Translations under genes and position numbers: made by a program
Assembly (NCBI RefSeq): GCF_010550245.1
Contig: NZ_JAAGLU010000024.1
Span: 109,005 to 173,004 of the forward strand
Source of the DNA: Streptomyces sp. SID12501
GTDB taxonomy: Bacteria; Actinomycetota; Actinomycetes; Streptomycetales; Streptomycetaceae
Reading direction: 5' to 3'
Length of the DNA: 64,000 bases
Notes under the pieces: model-generated
Told to the model about the DNA's origin: nothing
What the model saw: the letters and a program-made list of their open reading frames with translations, nothing else
Database searches by the model: none
Part shown: positions 17,460-25,920 of the stretch, piece after piece
Numbering within the stretch: the first letter of the stretch is position 1
Layout of the letters: every line of letters starts with the position of its first letter

Positions 17460-18110
17460 ATGCCCGAGCTGGTGTTCTTCTCCGGAACGATGGACTGCGG
17501 GAAGTCGACGCTGGCGCTCCAGATCGGGCACAACCGGTCGGCCCGGGGGCTGCAGGGTGTGATCTTCACGCGCGACGACCGGGCGGGGGAGGGCAAGCTC
17601 TCCTCGCGGCTGGGTCTGGTGACGGAGGCGGTCGAGGCGACCGTGGGCATGGATCTGCACGCCTATCTGGTGGACCAGATGTCCAGGGGCGGCAAGGTCG
17701 ACTACGTGATCGTGGACGAGGCGCAGTTCCTCGCGCCGCAGCAGATCGACCAGTTGGCGCGGGTGGTGGACGACCTGGGACTGGACGTCTTCGCGTTCGG
17801 CATCACCACCGACTTCCGCACGAAGCTCTTCCCGGGCTCCCAGCGGCTGATCGAGCTGGCGGACCGGATCGAGACCCTCCAGGTGGAGGCGATGTGCTGG
17901 TGCGGCGCACGGGCCACGCACAACGCGCGGACCGTGGGGGGCGTGATGGTCGTGGAGGGCGAGCAGGTCGTCGTGGGTGACGTGAACCGCCCGGCCGAGG
18001 AGATCGGCTACGAGGTGCTGTGCCGACGCCACCACCGGCGCCGTATGACAAGCGCAGCCGCGCACGCCTCCGTCATCTCTCCGGACGTACTGCCGGTCAA
18101 TTCGGCCTGA
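17460..18110 (+). CDS. tdk: Thymidine kinase
   Basis: The 216-residue protein is a type II thymidine kinase. It has the P-loop SGTMDCGKST (residues 8-17), a Walker B-like VIVDEAQFL (about 80), the FGITTDFRTKLFPGS lasso region and zinc-binding Cys/His residues in MCWCGAR and LCRRHHRRR. It phosphorylates thymidine in the salvage pathway. ATG at 17460 begins the P-loop strand directly; GAAAGG lies about 14 bases upstream, which is a long spacing. The C-terminal 25 residues after the zinc site form a non-conserved tail. Confidence 0.92.
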   Translation: MPELVFFSGTMDCGKSTLALQIGHNRSARGLQGVIFTRDDRAGEGKLSSRLGLVTEAVEATVGMDLHAYLVDQMSRGGKVDYVIVDEAQFLAPQQIDQLARVVDDLGLDVFAFGITTDFRTKLFPGSQRLIELADRIETLQVEAMCWCGARATHNARTVGGVMVVEGEQVVVGDVNRPAEEIGYEVLCRRHHRRRMTSAAAHASVISPDVLPVNSA

Positions 18111-18180
18111 TCGTTCTCCTGGGCGGTTCTTTCCGGCCGTTCCGATACGATGAAGGTCACAATAACGTATCGGGCATTTC

Positions 18181-18205
18181 GTGCTTCAACCTTCACCTGA
18201 AGCAC
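18181..18205 (+). terminator. Inverted repeat after tdk (weak terminator or operator)
   Basis: A perfect 8-bp inverted repeat, GTGCTTCA (18181-18188) and TGAAGCAC (18198-18205), is separated by nine bases. It lies 70 bp after tdk and about 100 bp before the next gene. There is no T-tract, so it may instead be a regulatory site for the downstream gene. Confidence 0.4.
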
Positions 18206-18303
18206 ACAAGTTGGCTAAGTTGACCTCCGAACACCTTCCCAAACCTTCTGTCCGCACCTGACAGTGGGCTGGGGGGACGTACCACGGAAGGAGCTCGTCC
18301 CGC

Positions 18304-19683
18304 ATGGCGCCGGAACGAACCCGAGATGATGGGCCGAGCCGTGAGGAGGTCCAGCAACGGATCAACAGCCTCTACGACCAGGCCGAGAGCTTCACCGGGA
18401 CCTTCAACGCCACCCGCGCGATGAGGCTCGGGATACGCAAGCGCGTCAACCCTGCGCCTGAAACCGCGCGCAGGCGTTCCGATCCCGCCCTTGACGAGGT
18501 CGCCCGGCCGTGGTTCGACGTGGGGCGCGCCCAGTTGGGCCCGACCGTGCCGGCCGTGCTGCCGCGCGACAGGAGGCCGGCCCGCTCCCCGGAGGCCCGG
18601 CCCACCCGACCCGCGGGCCCCCAGGTCGAGCTGACCGCCCTTCCGGTGCCGGAGTTGACCGCCGGACCTGTGGCCGCGCTGCCGCCCGGGCGCATGGCCG
18701 AACTGCCGCCCGCGCCGGTCGCCGAACTGGCCGCCGCACCCATGACCGTGCTGCCGGCCGTGCCCGCGCCGCGCCAGGAAGCTCCCGGGAGCCTGAACGC
18801 GCTTTCGGCCGAGCCCAGTTGGTTCCCGACGCCTGCCCAGGGCGCCGCTCCGCTCCCAGTCGTCCCCCTGCCCGTCGAGGATGCCTGGCGCCTGCCCAAC
18901 CCCGTGGAACAAGCTCGCCCGCAGCACGCCGAGGAGTGGCAACTGCCCCAGCCGGCCGGCCTGGGCGCGGACGCGTTCCTCGACGCGGGCACACCCGTCT
19001 ACGCGGGCACGCTCCGCGACGGGGACTACGCCCTTGTCACCGAACTCCCCCTGGTCACCGAACCGTTCCCCGTCGCCGACCCCTTCCCCGCGACGGACAC
19101 GCCCTACGGGACGCAGACGCCCCCGCACGGCACGCCGTCCTACGGAACGCACACGCCGCCCCACGGCATGCAGACGGCCTACGGAACGCAGACGCCGCCC
19201 CACGGCACGCAGACCTCCTACGCCACGGGGACCCACTACTTCGGTGCCGAGTCATTTCCCGGTGCCGGGACCGGCGCGAGTGTCGGCACCGGCCTCGCGT
19301 TGGGCGTGGAGCCCGGCGCGAAGGCCGCGAAGGCGGCCGCCTTCGCCCGTGCGCAGATCGGCAGACCGTGTGTCTGGGGCGCTGTCGGGCCGGGGTCGTA
19401 CGACAACGCCGGTCTCATCCAGGCGGCTTGGAAGGCCGCCGGGGTCGCTCTCCCGCGTTCCATGTACGAACAGGCGAGCGCCGGTATGGCGATCAATGTC
19501 GCCGACGTCCGGCCAGGTGACCTCGTCTTCTTCCACGGCGACGCGGGCCAGGTCGGCCATGTGGGCATCTTCGTCGGCGACGGAATGATGATGCACGCGC
19601 CGAGTCCGGGATCGAGAGTGCGCGAGGACTCGATCTTCGCGGCCGGCGAGACCGCGATCCACAGCGTCCTGCGGCCCGCGTAG
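18304..19683 (+). CDS. NlpC/P60-like protein lacking the catalytic cysteine
   Basis: The 459-residue protein has an N-terminal segment starting PSREEVQQRINSLYDQAES, typical of Streptomyces wall-associated proteins, and then a long proline/alanine-rich low-complexity middle (about 80-340) with three tandem 12-13-residue repeats. It ends with a C-terminal NlpC/P60 domain (about 340-455). In active enzymes the nucleophile lies in a D-C-S-G motif. Here the codons give Asp-Asn-Ala-Gly, so residue 368 is Asn and the serine is Ala, while His419 (VGHVGIFVG) and His431 (MHAPSPG) remain. A D,L-endopeptidase activity is therefore unlikely; a binding or regulatory role is inferred. No signal peptide is evident. 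ATG at 18304 follows GGAAGGAG. Confidence 0.8.
   Translation: MAPERTRDDGPSREEVQQRINSLYDQAESFTGTFNATRAMRLGIRKRVNPAPETARRRSDPALDEVARPWFDVGRAQLGPTVPAVLPRDRRPARSPEARPTRPAGPQVELTALPVPELTAGPVAALPPGRMAELPPAPVAELAAAPMTVLPAVPAPRQEAPGSLNALSAEPSWFPTPAQGAAPLPVVPLPVEDAWRLPNPVEQARPQHAEEWQLPQPAGLGADAFLDAGTPVYAGTLRDGDYALVTELPLVTEPFPVADPFPATDTPYGTQTPPHGTPSYGTHTPPHGMQTAYGTQTPPHGTQTSYATGTHYFGAESFPGAGTGASVGTGLALGVEPGAKAAKAAAFARAQIGRPCVWGAVGPGSYDNAGLIQAAWKAAGVALPRSMYEQASAGMAINVADVRPGDLVFFHGDAGQVGHVGIFVGDGMMMHAPSPGSRVREDSIFAAGETAIHSVLRPA
19105..19218 (+). repeat. In-frame tandem repeats in NlpC/P60-like gene
   Basis: Three imperfect units of 36, 39 and 39 bp encode YGTQTPPHGTPS, YGTHTPPHGMQTA and YGTQTPPHGTQTS. 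A fourth start (YATGT) follows. The unit number is probably variable between strains. The repeats sit in the flexible linker before the NlpC/P60 domain. Confidence 0.85.
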
Positions 19684-19702
19684 GCGCCCTTCCAGGGGGC
19701 CG

Positions 19703-20506
19703 TCAGTGGGCCCCCTGGATCAGCGAGAACATCGCCCCCTCCGGGTCCGTCACCGTCGCCACGCGGCCGTGTGCGCTGTCGTGCGGGGGTTCGACGACGT
19801 GGCCGCCCAGGTCCACCAGGCGGGTGGCCGCCGCGTCCGTGTCGGCGACCTCGAAGTACGTCATCCAGTGCGGGCCCCGGTCGCGGGGCAGGAAGTTGCC
19901 CACCCCGTGGATGCCGGCGACCGGGTGGCCCCCGACGTGCAGGGTGACGTAGTCGAAGTCCGCCGACACCACGGGCTCCTCCTCGTAGCCGAAGACGGTC
20001 TTGTAGAACTTGGCGACGCTCGACGAGTCGCGCGTCACCAGCTCGTTCCAGGCGGGGGTGCCGGGGACGCCGGTGATGCCGATGCCCAGATGGGCGGCGG
20101 TCTGCCAGATGCCGAACACCGCGCCCATCGGGTCGGAGGCGATCGCCAGCCGGCCCGCCTCGGCCGCGTCCAGGGGGCCCACGCCCACGGTGCCGCCCGA
20201 GTGCCGGACCATCTCCGCCGTGACGTCCACGTCGTCCGAGGCGAGGTACGGCGTCCAGGCGACGGGGAGGTGGCGGTCCGGTGGCAGCTGGCCGATGCCG
20301 GCCACCTCCTGGCCGTCGAGCAGGGCCCGTACGTACCAGCCGAGCTGCTGCGGGCCCGGCTCGAACTCCCAGCCGAACAGCTCCCCGTAGAAGTCCTGGG
20401 TCGCTGTCATGCCGTGCACCATCAGGCTCACCCAGCAGGGTGTGCCGGGCGCGTGCCGGGCCGGCGCTTCGCTGTTCCGGTCGGCCGACTCCCGTGCCTC
20501 GGTCAT
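19703..20506 (-). CDS. Two-domain VOC (glyoxalase/bleomycin-resistance) family protein
   Basis: The 267-residue protein contains two vicinal-oxygen-chelate modules, each opening with a CWVSLMVHGM-like strand and an FYGELFGWEF or FYKTVFGYEE helix, and each closing with a DPMGAVFGIWQ or DPEGAMFSLIQ strand. It is cytoplasmic and resembles the hydroxylase-like VOC proteins common in Streptomyces; the substrate is unknown. ATG at 20506 is preceded by GAGGAGAG; an upstream in-frame ATG at 20545 has no such site. It converges with the NlpC/P60-like gene, leaving only 19 bp between them. Confidence 0.82.
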   Translation of the reverse strand: MTEARESADRNSEAPARHAPGTPCWVSLMVHGMTATQDFYGELFGWEFEPGPQQLGWYVRALLDGQEVAGIGQLPPDRHLPVAWTPYLASDDVDVTAEMVRHSGGTVGVGPLDAAEAGRLAIASDPMGAVFGIWQTAAHLGIGITGVPGTPAWNELVTRDSSSVAKFYKTVFGYEEEPVVSADFDYVTLHVGGHPVAGIHGVGNFLPRDRGPHWMTYFEVADTDAAATRLVDLGGHVVEPPHDSAHGRVATVTDPEGAMFSLIQGAH

Positions 20507-20886
20507 CGTCACTCTCTCCTCGACCCCTCGCGGTGGCCGTGTCACTTCCGCTGTCCGCCGCGTCGGCGGACCTGCCGCATGCCGTCGTACGGCGTGCTCC
20601 GTTGCGTACGCCGGTCGTGCCGTACTGCGTTGTCGCGTGCCCGCACGTTCCGTGCCGATGCTCGCACCACCCGCGGTACCGCGCGCCCGGGCCGCGCCGA
20701 CCCCGCACGTCCTCGTCCTGAGGGTGCCCGACCCGGTGTTTCCCGCCCGTTTCCGCGCAATTGCCGCAAGGTGTCCGTCAGTTGTACAGCATGTGCCCGA
20801 TCCCGTACGCCGCGTGATCGAACCTGTCCGGCGGGACAGTAGCCCGCCCTGGCCGCCGCGGCCACCCCGTGGGTAAGGATGGAGCC
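20507..20886. other. Intergenic region between VOC gene and sulfurtransferase gene
   Basis: These 380 bases hold no supported gene; all frames are GC-skewed shadows without ribosome sites. It is the divergent promoter region for both flanking genes. TTGTAC near 20780 is a possible -35 element, and AAGGATGGAG (20874-20883) is the ribosome site of the sulfurtransferase gene. I see no strong dyad. Confidence 0.4.
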
Positions 20887-21738
20887 ATGAACGCCATCAT
20901 CTCCGCACCCGAACTCGTGAACGAGCTGGCCGGTTCCAGCCCGCCGGTCCTGCTCGACGTCCGCTGGCAGCTGAGCATGCCCACCGCGGGCGGCGCGGCG
21001 CCCTTCGACGGGCGCGCCGAGTACACCGCCGGGCACCTTCCCGGCGCGGTCTTCGTCGACCTGGACAGGGAACTCGCCTCTGCGGCGGGACCGGCCGGGC
21101 GGCATCCGCTGCCCGACCCGGAGGTGTTCGGCGCCGCCATGCGCCGCGCTGGTGTCTCGTCCGGAGTCCCGGTCGTCGTGTACGACGGCGGACAGGGCTG
21201 GGCGGCGGCCCGCGCCTGGTGGTTGCTGCGCTGGACGGGTCACCCGGACGTGCGGGTCCTCGACGGCGGGTTGCCGTCCTGGGAGGGAGAGCTCGACACG
21301 GACGTACGGGTGCCCGCCGAGGGCGACTTCACACCGGTGCCGGGAGCGGTCGGGCTGCTCGACGCGGACGGGGCCGCCGCGCTGGCCCGCTCCGGGCTGC
21401 TGCTCGACGCGCGCGCGGGGGAGCGTTACCGGGGCGAGGCCGAGCCCGTCGACCGGGTCGGCGGACACATCCCGGGCGCGGTCTCGGCGCCCACGAACGA
21501 GAACGTGGCCGCGGACGGACGGTTCCTGCCCGCGGACGAGCTGACGGCCCGTTTCAAGACCCTGGGCGCGGCGGACACCACCGCGGTGGGCGTGTACTGC
21601 GGATCGGGCGTCTCGGGCGCCCACGAGGTCCTGGCCCTGGCGGTCGCGGGCATTCCGGCCGCGCTGTACGTCGGCTCGTGGTCGGAATGGTCGGGGGATG
21701 CGGCGCGGCCGGTGGCCGTGGGGCCCGACCCGCAGTAG
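20887..21738 (+). CDS. Sulfurtransferase (3-mercaptopyruvate/thiosulfate type)
   Basis: The 283-residue protein has two rhodanese domains. The N-terminal one carries LLDVRW, GHLPGAVFVDLD and VVVYDGG...AARAWWLLR. The C-terminal one carries the active loop Cys238-Gly-Ser-Gly-Val-Ser. A CGSGV[TS] loop is typical of 3-mercaptopyruvate sulfurtransferases, whereas CRKGVT marks thiosulfate sulfurtransferases, so mercaptopyruvate is the more likely donor. It transfers sulfur to thiols or cyanide in the cytoplasm. ATG at 20887 is preceded by AAGGATGGAG. Confidence 0.9.
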   Translation: MNAIISAPELVNELAGSSPPVLLDVRWQLSMPTAGGAAPFDGRAEYTAGHLPGAVFVDLDRELASAAGPAGRHPLPDPEVFGAAMRRAGVSSGVPVVVYDGGQGWAAARAWWLLRWTGHPDVRVLDGGLPSWEGELDTDVRVPAEGDFTPVPGAVGLLDADGAAALARSGLLLDARAGERYRGEAEPVDRVGGHIPGAVSAPTNENVAADGRFLPADELTARFKTLGAADTTAVGVYCGSGVSGAHEVLALAVAGIPAALYVGSWSEWSGDAARPVAVGPDPQ

Positions 21739-21789
21739 CGCAGTAGTTCGGCGGGCAGCCGGAGCGTGCGGCCGAACGGGGGGCGTGAT

Positions 21790-21832
21790 CGACTGTGGGG
21801 GCCGCATCCGACGGACGCGGCCCCCACAGTCG
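21790..21832. terminator. Bidirectional terminator between sulfurtransferase gene and sepH
   Basis: A 16-bp perfect stem (21790-21805 with 21817-21832) with an 11-base loop sits between two converging genes. It is GC-rich with no long T-run, as is usual in Streptomyces. Confidence 0.8.
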
Positions 21833-21854
21833 TACGAGTAACCCGGACGGGTGA

Positions 21855-22868
21855 CTACTCCTTGTTCTTCCGGCGTGTGCCGAACACGATCTCGTCCCAG
21901 CTCGGTACCGCCGCTCTGCGGCCGGGACGGACGCCGTCCGCCTCGGCCTGGCGGTCGGTGGCGCCGACCAGCCGGTCGCGGTGGGCGCCGACCGAGCGGG
22001 GCATGAGCACGTCCGCGTACGCGGAACCGGCCGAGGCCGCGGGAGCCGGGGGCTCCTCCAGCTCGGGCTCGGGTGCCGGTTCCTCCGGGGCTTCCGTGGA
22101 GGAGGGCCGTTCCGGCACGACCATGTCGCCGCGGAAACTCGGTACCGCTTCCAGGAGGCTGGTCAGCGAGTCGCGCTCACTCGCGCTCACGCCCTCCTCG
22201 GTGAGCTCGGACGTCGGCGCGGGCAGCATCGGCCGGTCGCGAGGCAGCCGAGCGATGCGCGGTACGAACGGGAAGCTGGGTTCGGGCGCCGCGAGGTCGT
22301 CCGAATCGCCGATCAGCGAGCGGGCTTCCTCGTCGACGGCCTGTACGAGCCGCCGGGGCGGGTCGTACGTCCAGCTCGCCGAGTGCGGTTCGCCGGCCAC
22401 CAGGTAGACCAGGAGGACTTCCCAGGTGCCGTCGTCGCGGCGCCAGGAGTCCCACTGGACGGTCTCCTTGTCGGCGCCACGGATCGTCAGCCGCTCCTGC
22501 ACGGCCTCGCCGAGCTGTGGACCGGCGTTCTCACCGGGCCGACGGACCGGAGTCTTCCGGGCCCGCTCGGCCATGAAGGCTCGTTCGGCCAGCACGGGGC
22601 CCTCGAAGCGGCGTACGCGGTCCACCGGAATCCCGGCGAGCTGCGCCACCTCTTCCGCGGACGCGCCGGCACGTATGCGTGCCTGGATGTCGCGGGGGCG
22701 GAGATGACTCTCCACCTCGATCTCGATCTGGCCGAGGCGGGGACGGTCGCCGCGTACGGCGGCGCGCAGACGCTCATCGATCGGAAGCGTGTACTCCGTG
22801 CTGTCCGCAGCCTTCAGCACCAGCCGTGTGCCGTCGTTAGAGACGGCCACGACACGCAGTTCGGGCAT
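21855..22868 (-). CDS. sepH: Septation protein SepH
   Basis: The 337-residue protein matches SepH, the actinobacterial FtsZ-binding division protein. It has an N-terminal DUF3071 domain with an HTH-like core (MPELRVVAVSNDGTRLVLK, then IQARIRAGASAEEVAQLAGI around residues 60-85). A long acidic/proline-rich linker follows, with a short conserved C-terminal patch (SWDEIVFGTRRKNKE). SepH stimulates FtsZ filament assembly during sporulation and vegetative division. ATG at 22868 is preceded by GGGAGG; a longer in-frame reading from 22955 lacks homology. Confidence 0.92.
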   Translation of the reverse strand: MPELRVVAVSNDGTRLVLKAADSTEYTLPIDERLRAAVRGDRPRLGQIEIEVESHLRPRDIQARIRAGASAEEVAQLAGIPVDRVRRFEGPVLAERAFMAERARKTPVRRPGENAGPQLGEAVQERLTIRGADKETVQWDSWRRDDGTWEVLLVYLVAGEPHSASWTYDPPRRLVQAVDEEARSLIGDSDDLAAPEPSFPFVPRIARLPRDRPMLPAPTSELTEEGVSASERDSLTSLLEAVPSFRGDMVVPERPSSTEAPEEPAPEPELEEPPAPAASAGSAYADVLMPRSVGAHRDRLVGATDRQAEADGVRPGRRAAVPSWDEIVFGTRRKNKE

Positions 22869-23274
22869 GGGGACCTCCCGGGTGGTGCCTGCCGACGTCA
22901 CGTGCGTCGCTGCTTCCGCTAGTCGAGTGTGGCCTGCCCGGGTGCAGCCTGCCACAACCTTGCCGAGTTGCCCGGCGTGTCGGGCAGGGGCCCGAGATCG
23001 CCGTTATGCCACGGTTATCTATTCGCAACGCTAAGTGACAAACTCCGTCACCCTGTGCAACGGGACCCCTCTTGGCCGTCCTGGAAGGCCCTGGACGCCC
23101 AGGCGGGAGACCGGACCCAGGGCTCGCAACAGTACTCCATTTGGGCCACGTGCGTGGATTGGCACGCCACCCAATTCCAGCCGGAGAGTGCGAGTTGGCC
23201 GTTCCCCCGCCGGTTCCGTGACCTCGGACGCAGCACAGTTCACGTAAACATCGGAAACGGAACCAATTGCCTCG
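22869..23274. other. Intergenic region upstream of sepH
   Basis: About 400 bases without a supported gene lie between the lactone oxidase stop and sepH, both on the minus strand. It should contain the sepH promoter. The part from 23,010 to 23,060 (ATGCCACGGTTATCTATTCG and following) is AT-richer than its surroundings and is the most promoter-like stretch. Short frames here have poor codon bias. No hairpin or tRNA is seen. Confidence 0.4.
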
Positions 23275-24594
23275 CTACGCGCCGAGAACCCGCCGCAAGT
23301 AGTCGTTCTGGAACAGGCGTTCAGGGTCGAGCCGGTCCCGCAGGGCGGTGAACTCCCCGAAGCGGGGGTAGACCCCCGCGAAGTACTCGGCGTCCCGCGT
23401 GTGCACCTTGCCCCAGTGGGGTCGTCCCTCGTGCGCCCTGAAGATGCGCTCGGCGGCGGTGAAGTACGCCTGGTAGGGCGTCCCGCGGAACATGTGGACG
23501 GCGACGTAGGCGCTGTCGCGGCCCGAGGCCGTGGAGAGCGTGATGTCGTCCGCGGGGGCCGTGCGCACCTCCACCGGGAAGCTGATCCGCATGTCCGACC
23601 GGTCGACCATCGCCTTGAGTTCGCGCAGCGTCGCCACCAGGGCCTCGCGCGAAACGGCGTACTCCATCTCCACGAAGCGCACCCGGCGCGGCGATGTGTA
23701 GACCTTGTACGGGATGTCGGTGTAGGTCCGCGCGGACAGGGCCTTGCTGGAGATCCGGGCGATAGTCGGGATCGTGGCGGGCACCGTGCGACCGACCAGC
23801 TGGGCCGCCTGGAAGACGCCGTTGGAGAGGAACTCGTCCTCGATCCAGCCGCTGATCCGGCTGACCGGCTTCTCGGGGCCCGCGCTGCGGTTGTTGCGCT
23901 TGGTGTTGGTGTTGCCGGTGTGCGGGAACCAGTAGAACTCGAAGTGCTCGTTCTCGGCCCAGAGTTCATCGAAGGCGCTGGTGACCTTGTCGAAGGTCAT
24001 CGGCTCCTCGCGGGCGGTGAGCAGGAAGAGGGGCTCCACGGCGAAGGTGATCGCCGTGATGATCCCCAGGGCGCCGATGCCGACCCGGGCCGCCGCGAAG
24101 ACCTCCGGATTCTCCTTCTCGGAGCAGACGAGCAGCGAACCGTCCGCCGTCACCAGCTCAAGTGCCTTGATCTGGGCGGCTATCGAGCCCGACTCGCGGC
24201 CCGTGCCGTGTGTGCCGGTGCTGGTGGCGCCCGAGACCGTCTGCTCCATGATGTCGCCCATGTTCGTGAGCGACAGACCCTCGCGGGCGAGGGCCAGGTT
24301 GAGTCTCTTGAGCGGAGTGCCAGCCTCGACCGTGACCGTCATGTTCTCCCGGTCAACATTGCGGATGCCGGTCAACAGTTGAGGGCGGATCAACACCCCG
24401 TCCGTGGCCGCGGCCGCCGTGAAGGAGTGCCCGGTACCTACGGCCTTCACCTTCAGGCCGTCCGCGGCTGCCTTTCGTACGGCCTCGGACAGTTCCTCCA
24501 CGGAAGCGGGCGTGACCTCCCGGGCGGGCCGGGCGGTGACGTTGCCCGCCCAGTTACGCCACGTGCCGCTCTTGCCGCTCACTGTGCTGTTCAA
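23275..24594 (-). CDS. FAD-linked oxidase of the D-arabinono-1,4-lactone oxidase type
   Basis: The 439-residue protein has an N-terminal FAD-binding PCMH domain (KAVGTGHSFTAAAATDG, about residues 50-66; SGATSTGTHGTG, about 122-133) and a C-terminal ALO domain ending with HWGKVHTRDAEYFAGVYPRF. The HWGK motif is the hallmark of aldonolactone oxidases and alditol oxidases. It should oxidise a sugar lactone or alditol with oxygen or an acceptor in the cytoplasm; the substrate is not certain. Its first 41 bases overlap the end of the MFS gene on the same strand, so the two are translationally coupled. Confidence 0.88.
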   Translation of the reverse strand: MNSTVSGKSGTWRNWAGNVTARPAREVTPASVEELSEAVRKAAADGLKVKAVGTGHSFTAAAATDGVLIRPQLLTGIRNVDRENMTVTVEAGTPLKRLNLALAREGLSLTNMGDIMEQTVSGATSTGTHGTGRESGSIAAQIKALELVTADGSLLVCSEKENPEVFAAARVGIGALGIITAITFAVEPLFLLTAREEPMTFDKVTSAFDELWAENEHFEFYWFPHTGNTNTKRNNRSAGPEKPVSRISGWIEDEFLSNGVFQAAQLVGRTVPATIPTIARISSKALSARTYTDIPYKVYTSPRRVRFVEMEYAVSREALVATLRELKAMVDRSDMRISFPVEVRTAPADDITLSTASGRDSAYVAVHMFRGTPYQAYFTAAERIFRAHEGRPHWGKVHTRDAEYFAGVYPRFGEFTALRDRLDPERLFQNDYLRRVLGA

Positions 24595-25792
24595 CGGTGC
24601 CTCCCCGACATGGAGCCGGTCTGTTCAGCCGGCGGTACCCGAGGAAACCGACCGCGACCGCGACGGCCCCGGACGCCACCGGAACCCCGTACCCGGCGCT
24701 CGCACCGGCGGCGTCGATGACCCAGCCGGACACGGAGGATCCGAGCGCGACGCCGACCGCGAGCCCGGTGCTCACCCAGGTCATGCCCTCGGTCAGTTGC
24801 GCGCGTGGTACGTGCTGTTCGATGAGGGACATCGTCGTGATCATCGTCGGAGCGATGGACAGACCCGCAACGAACAGCGCCACGGCCAGAGACGGCAAGT
24901 TTCCGACCAGTAGGAGGGGGATCATACTCACGGCCATCGCACATACGCCCAGCAGCCACCGACGTTCCGGGGCTCCCGGGAGGTGCAGCAGCCCGAACAC
25001 GACTCCCGCCGAGCAGGAGCCCGCCGCGTAGAGGGCCAGCACGATGCTCGCGGCGCCCTTGTGCCCTCGTTCCTCGGCGAAGGCGACGGTGACCACGTCG
25101 ACAGCCCCGAAGATCGCCCCGGTCGCCGCGAAAGTGACCACCAGGACCTGGAGACCGGGGGAGCGCAGCGCCGAACCGCTCCTGTGCTGCGTGAGGGGAT
25201 GCGGCTTCGGCTCGGTGTCGCGCTGGGACGTCAGCCAGAAGACGCCGACGGCCAGGAAACAGGCGGCGAGCAGCGGTCCCGCCTCCGGGAACCACGCCGT
25301 GGACAGCCCGATCGAGATGATCGGCCCGAAGATGAAGCAGACCTCGTCCACCACGGACTCGAAGGAGTACGCGGTGTGCAGTTGCGGGGTGTCCCGGTAG
25401 ACGGCCGCCCAGCGCGCCCGGGTCATCGCGCCGACGCTCGGTACGCAGCCGATGCCGGCGCTGCACACGAACAGCACCAGGTCCGGCCACCCGAAGTGCG
25501 CGGCGAGCAGCAGCCCGGCCGAGGCCAGCAGGGCGCAGAGCGTCGCGGGACGCAGCACGCGGCGCTGCCCGTACCGGTCGACCAGGCGCGAGATCTGCGG
25601 GCCCACCACCGCGGCGGCCAGGGCGACGGTCGCCGCGAGGGCGCCCGCGAGCCCGTACCGGCCGGTGAGCTGGGAGACCATCGTGACCACGCCGATGCCC
25701 ATCATCGACATCGGCATCCGGCCGAGGAACCCCGCGGCGGTGAAGCGCCTGGAGCCGGGGGCGGCGAACAGGGCGCGGTAGGGGCTGGGCAC
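24554..25792 (-). CDS. MFS transporter
   Basis: The 412-residue protein has about 12 hydrophobic segments and the MFS loop pattern (RLVDRYGQRRVLRPATL after the second helix pair). It resembles drug- or metabolite-efflux permeases of actinobacteria; the substrate cannot be told from sequence. The GTG start at 25792 follows GGAGA. It is the first gene of a two-gene operon with the FAD-linked lactone oxidase, so it may export the substrate or product of that enzyme. It diverges from the ferrochelatase gene. Confidence 0.85.
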   Translation of the reverse strand: MPSPYRALFAAPGSRRFTAAGFLGRMPMSMMGIGVVTMVSQLTGRYGLAGALAATVALAAAVVGPQISRLVDRYGQRRVLRPATLCALLASAGLLLAAHFGWPDLVLFVCSAGIGCVPSVGAMTRARWAAVYRDTPQLHTAYSFESVVDEVCFIFGPIISIGLSTAWFPEAGPLLAACFLAVGVFWLTSQRDTEPKPHPLTQHRSGSALRSPGLQVLVVTFAATGAIFGAVDVVTVAFAEERGHKGAASIVLALYAAGSCSAGVVFGLLHLPGAPERRWLLGVCAMAVSMIPLLLVGNLPSLAVALFVAGLSIAPTMITTMSLIEQHVPRAQLTEGMTWVSTGLAVGVALGSSVSGWVIDAAGASAGYGVPVASGAVAVAVGFLGYRRLNRPAPCRGGTVEQHSERQERHVA

Positions 25793-25846
25793 GGCAGTCT
25801 CCGGTCGATCCGGTAAGGCGTGAAGGAAGCCGTTACAGCTTACGAG

Positions 25847-25860
25847 TTAGGTGACCCTAA
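25847..25860. promoter_or_regulatory. Candidate iron-box-like dyad upstream of ferrochelatase gene
   Basis: TTAGG (25847-25851) and CCTAA (25856-25860) form a perfect 5-bp dyad with a four-base spacer in the gap between the MFS and ferrochelatase genes. The arms match the outer arms of the DmdR1/IdeR site, but the centre differs; the whole 19-mer matches the consensus at only 11 positions. It is a weak candidate. Confidence 0.35.
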
Positions 25861-25920
25861 TGCACGGGCGGGGACGGGCCGGGATCCCGGCTGTCAGAGG
25901 GTGGTGGCAGGATCGGAATC

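Noticed and set aside
19105..19218. Short tandem repeats that could suggest a CRISPR array
   Set aside because: Units are contiguous, in-frame and without spacers; they are coding repeats.
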